Source of the DNA: JBBIPA01 sp963820495
GTDB lineage: Bacteria; Chloroflexota; Dehalococcoidia; GIF9; UBA5629
Direction of reading: 5' to 3'
NCBI GenBank assembly: GCA_963820495.1
Contig: CAWGAF010000001.1
Span: 434,001-498,000, forward strand
Length of the DNA stretch: 64,000 bases
Shown: one piece after another, positions 58,867 to 64,000 of the stretch
Numbering within the stretch: position 1 is the stretch's first letter
Layout: each line of letters starts with the position of its first letter
Translations under genes and position numbers: made by a program
Notes under the pieces: generated by a model
Databases searched by the model: none
Told to the model about the DNA's origin: nothing
The model's input: the letters and a program-made list of their open reading frames with translations, nothing else

Positions 58867-61272
58867 TCAGCTTGATTCCTGGCAGCCAAGGGCTTTTCGG
58901 AAGCCTGGATGAACGCAATACGCGAAATGCCCTGACAGTTTTTGCATTGTCTTGATATCATGCTGAAATTTGTATGAGTACCTCTCTTCATCGTCACCAA
59001 CATAGATCCCTAAGAAACCAAACCATAAAAGGAGTCCGATAGCATTTTCCAATCTGTCAGAAGGAATCTTTGCATCAGTAATTCGTTTTTTAACTTCGTC
59101 TTTTGATAGCACTGCTTTGCTGTCGATAAATGCATATGGAACGTCAGCATAGTCCGGACTAACATCCTTCAGTTCATAGGTTAGGTCGACCAATAAATCA
59201 TATGAATATGCTTGTTCCGCTTTTAGAATGTCCTCTTGCGTCACTTTTTCATGACCGCGATTAACCGCAATGTCGATGCTTTCACGTGTAAAATGTAGAA
59301 CTTCCCGTGGCCTCATAAGTGTCCGGTTTAAGATGTAGGAAAACGATTCCTCTCCATTGATGTGGGTTGCAAAAAAATGTGGCCAGAGAATATCGAACAG
59401 TTGCTCCAACTGAGCACTATATATTATTCTCCTCCTGATGATCTCCTTGAAAAGTTCAGGGTCGTTCCAGTCCAGTAGGACCATCGTCTCTTTTCCTCTA
59501 TCGGCAGGATCGACCACTAAATGTTGATAGATGTCATTGCGGATGAAGACAATAGCATGGAAGTCTACTTTTCTCGACTCAAATTGTCTCTGGATCTTTC
59601 TAGTCGCCTCTAGTAGACATTTCAGTATCATGATGTCCTCGGGAGTGGCACAAGTCACTGGCCAGCCCTTGTCGAGGTTGTCGAAGAGTAGCCACACGTC
59701 CTCTTTCTTGCTTATTTTGAGGTAGTCACCTATCGCATTACTGAGCGGGCCAATGTTTTGCTTGTACACGAGTTGAGTAATATCAGCCGTACTTGCAATT
59801 TTCGCTATATCTTTCCTTCGAGCCAAGATATCATCAACTAGTCGCAGTAGTCGCTCGGAGAAATCGGCCTCTTCAAGTTGTTCGTTGCCACTATAGGCGC
59901 TGACAACTCTTCCATATGCTTCTTTGACGGCATAATCGCGGTATGCATAGCGTTCCTCTTCCTTGACTATCTTATGTGCAATCTCAATGAGTAACAAGTA
60001 GTTCCAAAAAGCAGTCAGGACATGCTGGCGTAATCCTGGTGATAACTCTTGTAAAATAGTTTCGCGCAACTTCGTAAACTGGTGGCCTTCTGGTTTTAAG
60101 TCTAGTACCAGATGGTCCCTGCTCGGCTTGTATGCATTCCTTACGCTATAGAAGATTGCTGTCTTGCCTGCGCCCTTTCGGCCTACTACGAGCCTCGCAT
60201 GTCCTCTCTTGGCTTCATTATATTGGCCTGTTGGAACAAAGTAGGTGCGGAGTGCTCCAATTTCGTTTTCGGCTGCCACGTCGCCCAGGTCGATCTTCTC
60301 CAGTTGTCGAAGGGGTAGTGCTGTAGCAACGAATCGTTTCTCCTGCAGCATTTCAACAACCGATTTGATGAGAGGGACGAGTAGGTCAGGGATATTAGGG
60401 GCTCCGCTGTAAGATTTGACGACGTCTCTATAATCGATTGGTTGCGGGACTTCGGTCTCTTGCAGCATCAACGTGAATCTTCCTGCAGCCATTGACATTC
60501 CGGCGAGAAACGCACACCTAGAATTGTGAGCAAGGGCCCCTTTCCTTTCAGGGTCAACTAAGTGAGCAATCACACCATACGATGAACAGACTTGCTTAAA
60601 AGCTTCATGCAAAGAGAGACGGGATATTTCTCGTGGGTCAAATGTTCGAAAGCGGAGCCCCGACTTCTTGAGCACAGACATCAGTTTGATCATTCCCTCA
60701 TTCTGAATGTGGCTTTTCACGAGGTAGAGAGGTAGCTCCGTATTGAGCGCGGGATATTGATTGAATGGTGGTATATCATCAATGCGCTTGGTCACGCCTT
60801 CCACCAGAGTCGTTGAATTCTGGAAGTCAATATATCCCAGTGTATCAAGTAACCCTAACTCATCAAATACCTTGTGATCCCGAATATAACTTGTGTCTCT
60901 AATGGGAAGAACAGGCTTACCAAGACCAAGAGCATAGCCAATCTCAAAGAGTAGGTTGAAGTTAAGGGTTGTGACGTCGGCAATCACAAGCTTTGTAAAT
61001 CGAAATGCAGTGCAGATCTTGCAAAAAATGATTTGACCAGAAATGTCAAGGTCTTTCCAAGAAACCCAATGCTTTCCTTCCGTGTTAGATCTAAGTTTTG
61101 GAATAGATTCTTCTATCGTGCTGGCGATAGTCTTTGGATCGCTTGGATAGATAAAAAATCCATCGGATATAGAAAGATTAGCAAATTTCTGATCGCAAGC
61201 TGCTCCGGCATACTCACAGAAGTTAGGAGGTTCTGTAATCAAAGATATACCAGCTTGCTGGCTGTTATCCAT
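58867..61272 (-). CDS. TIR/deoxyribosyltransferase-like plus P-loop ATPase protein (Sll1717-like); probable defence gene
   Basis: 801 residues from ATG 61272, with GGGGGGACAG before it. Residues about 38-130 resemble a nucleoside deoxyribosyltransferase/TIR-type fold (FIYPSD, LVIADVTTLNFNLLFEIGYA, GKPVLPIRD), with Glu in FEIGYA as likely catalytic residue. Residues about 185-300 look like a second such fold. The P-loop domain has Walker A GRKGAGKT at about 364-371 and Walker B VWLLFDNLDKGW at about 526-537. Proteins of this Sll1717 type are predicted antiviral ATPases that may degrade NAD or nucleotides. It follows tail T12 by 61 bases on the opposite strand. Confidence 0.82.
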   Translation of the reverse strand: MDNSQQAGISLITEPPNFCEYAGAACDQKFANLSISDGFFIYPSDPKTIASTIEESIPKLRSNTEGKHWVSWKDLDISGQIIFCKICTAFRFTKLVIADVTTLNFNLLFEIGYALGLGKPVLPIRDTSYIRDHKVFDELGLLDTLGYIDFQNSTTLVEGVTKRIDDIPPFNQYPALNTELPLYLVKSHIQNEGMIKLMSVLKKSGLRFRTFDPREISRLSLHEAFKQVCSSYGVIAHLVDPERKGALAHNSRCAFLAGMSMAAGRFTLMLQETEVPQPIDYRDVVKSYSGAPNIPDLLVPLIKSVVEMLQEKRFVATALPLRQLEKIDLGDVAAENEIGALRTYFVPTGQYNEAKRGHARLVVGRKGAGKTAIFYSVRNAYKPSRDHLVLDLKPEGHQFTKLRETILQELSPGLRQHVLTAFWNYLLLIEIAHKIVKEEERYAYRDYAVKEAYGRVVSAYSGNEQLEEADFSERLLRLVDDILARRKDIAKIASTADITQLVYKQNIGPLSNAIGDYLKISKKEDVWLLFDNLDKGWPVTCATPEDIMILKCLLEATRKIQRQFESRKVDFHAIVFIRNDIYQHLVVDPADRGKETMVLLDWNDPELFKEIIRRRIIYSAQLEQLFDILWPHFFATHINGEESFSYILNRTLMRPREVLHFTRESIDIAVNRGHEKVTQEDILKAEQAYSYDLLVDLTYELKDVSPDYADVPYAFIDSKAVLSKDEVKKRITDAKIPSDRLENAIGLLLWFGFLGIYVGDDEERYSYKFQHDIKTMQKLSGHFAYCVHPGFRKALGCQESS

Positions 61273-61527
61273 CTTCTGTCCCCCCAAAGCCCTTTGCGTC
61301 TATTATGCCACTGCTGACAGCAATATGCCAGCCAGCACACTATGACTCTCGCCTCGTTAACCTGTGCCCATTCCCCTGGCTCACTCCAATGGCTTCCCTA
61401 CCAGATTTGCTCTAAATTTTATGGGTTTATAGGTGATTTCAAAAGCTTTATTTAAAGCAATGACCCGAATATCCCTTGCTTCTTTTCCCCAATACTCACT
61501 TCATTTTTATCGCCAGGCAATAGTATG

Positions 61528-62739
61528 TCAGCTTTTAGTGGGTTCTTTAATAATTACGGATATCGTGAGTGAGACCACCAACAATACTGCCAGAAGAGCT
61601 AATGCTGAAATAAACTGCCCGGTTGCTCCGCGCAAACCTTCCATCACTACCACAATCACAACTGCCGCAGCATTGCCTAAAAGCTGAAGGTATCCCACAG
61701 AAATGCCAGCAAACTTGGCCCCTGTGATTTCGGCGGACATAGTCAGCATGATTGGCAGGGCGGATATAAAGAAAAAGCCGAGCAGTATACCAGCTACCAT
61801 ATTTGTCCAGTAGCCTGAACCCAGCATAATCATAATGGCACATATCATGCCTATAGATGATGCCAGAATAAGAAACGGTTTCCGCCTCATGACCTTGTCG
61901 GATATCATGGGAATGACGATACAGCCAAGCATACCAGCAAAAATCATTACAGCGGAGATAGTCCCTGCGTCAATCATGGATATATGGTGCATTTCGTTCA
62001 GTATTTTTTCCAGCCAGGTAGCCAAACCATTGAAAACACCTATGCCGACTAATGCTATGAAACCCAGGTAGACAAAATTTCTATTCTTTAAAATTGTTCT
62101 AATTCCACCCCAGCCAATCACTTCTTCTCGGGATTCAATTTCTCTAGGAGATATAGCAGGCCTGGGCCTGGCTATGACCATGAATAACAAAGCGCCGATA
62201 AGCCCGATGATGCCGTAAATCCAGAGCATTGTGTGATAACCCATATTTTGCACCAGAGATGGTGTAGCTCCCAGTCCTACCATCATGCCAACGAACAGAG
62301 CCAGCGAACCGAGTCCTACTGCTGTAGCCTCTTCCTTTTCAGGAAACCAGGTCATGGCAAGCTTGGTGACGCCATTGAGCACGAATGGCTGGCCTACAGC
62401 GATACCTATTTGAGATATTAGCAGAACTGTGAAAGATTCAGGATTGATCAAGCGTACCATAGCAAAAACGCCTGTTAAAATCGCCCCAATGGCAATACCG
62501 TATTTGAACCCTTTGCGGTCAATAATCAACCCAGCAGGCATTGTAAGTAATATCTGAACCAAAGGGAAAACCAGAGTCAGCCACATAATACTACTGGCTG
62601 ATATGCTCAAACGCTCCTCCATATAGGTGGTGATAGCGGCAAAATTCAGCCAGTATAGCTGTGTCAGGGCAGCAACAATCATGTACGCAAATAAAACAAC
62701 CCATCGATACCTGTATACACGCTGGTTATTCATTGTCAT
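61528..62739 (-). CDS. MFS transporter
   Basis: 403 residues with 12 hydrophobic helices. Motif A is GLIIDRKGFKYGI, and the words ISDKVMRRKPF and GLGSLALFVGMMVGLG fit the nitrate/oxalate or UhpT-like branch. Substrate unknown. It lies 41 bases downstream of the iron-containing alcohol dehydrogenase on the same strand, so the two are likely an operon for uptake and oxidation of the same compound. Confidence 0.92.
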   Translation of the reverse strand: MTMNNQRVYRYRWVVLFAYMIVAALTQLYWLNFAAITTYMEERLSISASSIMWLTLVFPLVQILLTMPAGLIIDRKGFKYGIAIGAILTGVFAMVRLINPESFTVLLISQIGIAVGQPFVLNGVTKLAMTWFPEKEEATAVGLGSLALFVGMMVGLGATPSLVQNMGYHTMLWIYGIIGLIGALLFMVIARPRPAISPREIESREEVIGWGGIRTILKNRNFVYLGFIALVGIGVFNGLATWLEKILNEMHHISMIDAGTISAVMIFAGMLGCIVIPMISDKVMRRKPFLILASSIGMICAIMIMLGSGYWTNMVAGILLGFFFISALPIMLTMSAEITGAKFAGISVGYLQLLGNAAAVVIVVVMEGLRGATGQFISALALLAVLLVVSLTISVIIKEPTKS

Positions 62740-62780
62740 CGTCTAACCTACCTTTCACACTAATTTACTGGGGTACAGGC

Positions 62781-63983
62781 CTACTCCAATTCCCAGTCTT
62801 CCAACGAAGCTTCGCACATGCCTGCAATATCTTCGTCTGTCACTTTTCTCAGGTTATATTCCAGGAATGGAGGAGAAAATCTTCTGGCTTCCTTTATAAC
62901 TTCGGGAATTTGCTCTCTGCTAAGATTAGCTGGTTCAAATTTTCTAGGAAAATCCAGATCAATAAGCAATAGTTTAACCCGCCGTAGAAATAGGCTGGCT
63001 AACTCGGAGATAGTTTTATACTGCGATTTCTCACCCAGAATAATTGCCATTTCAGCGAATTTCTGCTGGCAAACCAGCATGTTGAACTCTATGGCATGTG
63101 GCAGAAATATACCACATTTGTAACCATGTGGCCCTTTTAGACTAAAACAAACCCCTCCAAGACCATGAATAATACCCAGACCGGCGTTTTCTCCAGCGAC
63201 CATGGCTAGAGTGCAACCAAGCTGCTGATTCAGTTTAGCTTCTATGTCATCGGTCAGAGTAGCCTCTTTTAAATTGGTCATAATAATCTTGATCGCACCA
63301 AAAGCCAAAGTATCCGTGAGAGGGGTGCTCCTGGTACTCCACAGAGCTTCCACCGCATGGGTAAGAGCATCTATACCACCGAAGGTCATCGGCCAACGAG
63401 GGCATGTTTTCAGTAGCAATGGATCCAGGATAGAAACGCGCGGTGAAACATATTCACCCCCAATGCCAAATTCCCTTTGATACTCATAATCAAGAACTGG
63501 AAATCCTGGTGATACATCTGACCCAGAACCTGCCGTAGTGGGCAGGCAAACGATAGGCAACGGTGGTACCTTGGCTTTATTCCATCCCTCTAATGCGCGA
63601 ATATCTTTCACGTTGTTAGTCACTTCCAGGGCAGCGCCTTTAGCAGCACATATGGGACTACCACCCCCAACAACAACAATCCCGTTACAAACAGATTTCT
63701 TTATCCTTAAGGATATCCTATGTATGACGTTAACATCGGCATTTTCCTGTACTTCATCGAAAACTTCATAATCTACTTTGCTTTTGGAGAGGGAATTCTG
63801 CACGACTTCTAGAAGCCCAGCCTGACGAACTCCATTGTCGGTGACGATTAAGGCTTTAGAAATGCCCTGTTTAACAGCTTCTCCACCAGTTAGTTCGGTG
63901 CTCCCGATGCCATGATATACCACTGTTTTGAAGATAAACTGGGAAGTCCCCTGTGTAACCAATCCGATCTTAGCTTGACTCAT
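62781..63983 (-). CDS. Iron-containing alcohol dehydrogenase
   Basis: 400 residues with GGAGGTTGC before ATG. The coenzyme loop GGGSPICAAKG replaces the usual Asp by Cys. The metal ligands are Asp in GSGSDVSPG, His in DALTHAVEA, His in GIIHGLGG and His in FLPHAIEFN region. Enzymes of this group convert alcohols, aldehydes or hydroxyacids with NAD(P). Its product and the MFS gene behind it may form a two-gene uptake-and-use unit. The C-terminus is slightly longer than common. Confidence 0.93.
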   Translation of the reverse strand: MSQAKIGLVTQGTSQFIFKTVVYHGIGSTELTGGEAVKQGISKALIVTDNGVRQAGLLEVVQNSLSKSKVDYEVFDEVQENADVNVIHRISLRIKKSVCNGIVVVGGGSPICAAKGAALEVTNNVKDIRALEGWNKAKVPPLPIVCLPTTAGSGSDVSPGFPVLDYEYQREFGIGGEYVSPRVSILDPLLLKTCPRWPMTFGGIDALTHAVEALWSTRSTPLTDTLAFGAIKIIMTNLKEATLTDDIEAKLNQQLGCTLAMVAGENAGLGIIHGLGGVCFSLKGPHGYKCGIFLPHAIEFNMLVCQQKFAEMAIILGEKSQYKTISELASLFLRRVKLLLIDLDFPRKFEPANLSREQIPEVIKEARRFSPPFLEYNLRKVTDEDIAGMCEASLEDWELE

Positions 63984-64000
63984 TGCAACCTCCTCTATTT

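Overview
The window reads as a chromosome segment of a low-to-mid GC anaerobic bacterium. The protein flavour (RNA-binding RRM protein beside a double zinc-ribbon protein, HypA/HypB, tungsten/molybdenum aldehyde:ferredoxin oxidoreductase, many stand-alone MFS transporters, DUF3096-like, lmo0937-like and other tiny membrane proteins) fits an uncultured Chloroflexota of the Dehalococcoidia type. That assignment is inference from gene style; there is no rRNA or other taxonomic marker here.

Layout. 0-2.6 kb: a truncated helix-turn-helix gene, zinc-ribbon protein, RRM protein and the hypA-hypB nickel-insertion pair, ending at an intact tRNA-Met(CAU) gene (2615-2689). 2.6-19.6 kb: an integration hotspot. 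The last 46 bp of the tRNA recur as perfect or near-perfect direct repeats at 3699, 12774 and 19575. Each extra copy is preceded by the same promoter (TTGACC-N17-TATCRT), Shine-Dalgarno and short coding segment that reads in frame through the tRNA core, so the core is also the N-terminus of a tyrosine recombinase. Between the copies lie single accessory genes (MoxR ATPase/VWA pair, alpha/beta hydrolase, DegV, DUF3303-like protein, a probable selenocysteine peroxiredoxin, DUF4062 protein, glycosyltransferase, VOC protein, HtrA-like protease, YihY, methyltransferases). Most are separated by remnants of the C-terminus of the same recombinase, all on the + strand. Further copies of this tail occur at 36.0, 48.8 and 58.7 kb, each shortly before a cargo gene.

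20-31 kb: HD-GYP sensor protein, secreted repeat protein, nuclease lipoprotein, MFS and AEC transporters, small membrane proteins, an IS481-like element, PrsW protease, HAD hydrolase. 31.1-34.0 kb: a 2.8-kb IS1-like element with 18-bp terminal inverted repeats and a 6-bp target duplication that carries a Panacea-type toxin-antitoxin pair and a DUF4760 protein. 34-41.4 kb: a metabolic neighbourhood with SDR, a pyruvate-kinase-C-like protein, RidA, MoaD-like protein, a frameshifted aldehyde oxidoreductase and an unusual protein made of three RidA domains. 41.4-58.6 kb: Ig/CARDB-type lipoproteins, nitroreductase, DHA2 MFS pump, PlsY, metallo-beta-lactamase, a GNAT/GT4/PIG-L trio, radical SAM protein, orphan solute-binding protein, duplicated cupin-like genes, DUF3096-like protein and a cupredoxin. 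58.7-64 kb: a recombinase tail followed by a large TIR/deoxyribosyltransferase-like plus P-loop ATPase protein (probable defence gene), an MFS transporter and an iron-containing alcohol dehydrogenase.

The most interesting reading is that the first 20 kb, and scattered spots further on, record repeated capture of very small integrative cassettes (recombinase plus one to a few cargo genes) at tRNA-Met. Integration splits the recombinase gene from its promoter. The second highlight is a peroxiredoxin whose peroxidatic cysteine codon is TGA followed by a hairpin at SECIS distance.
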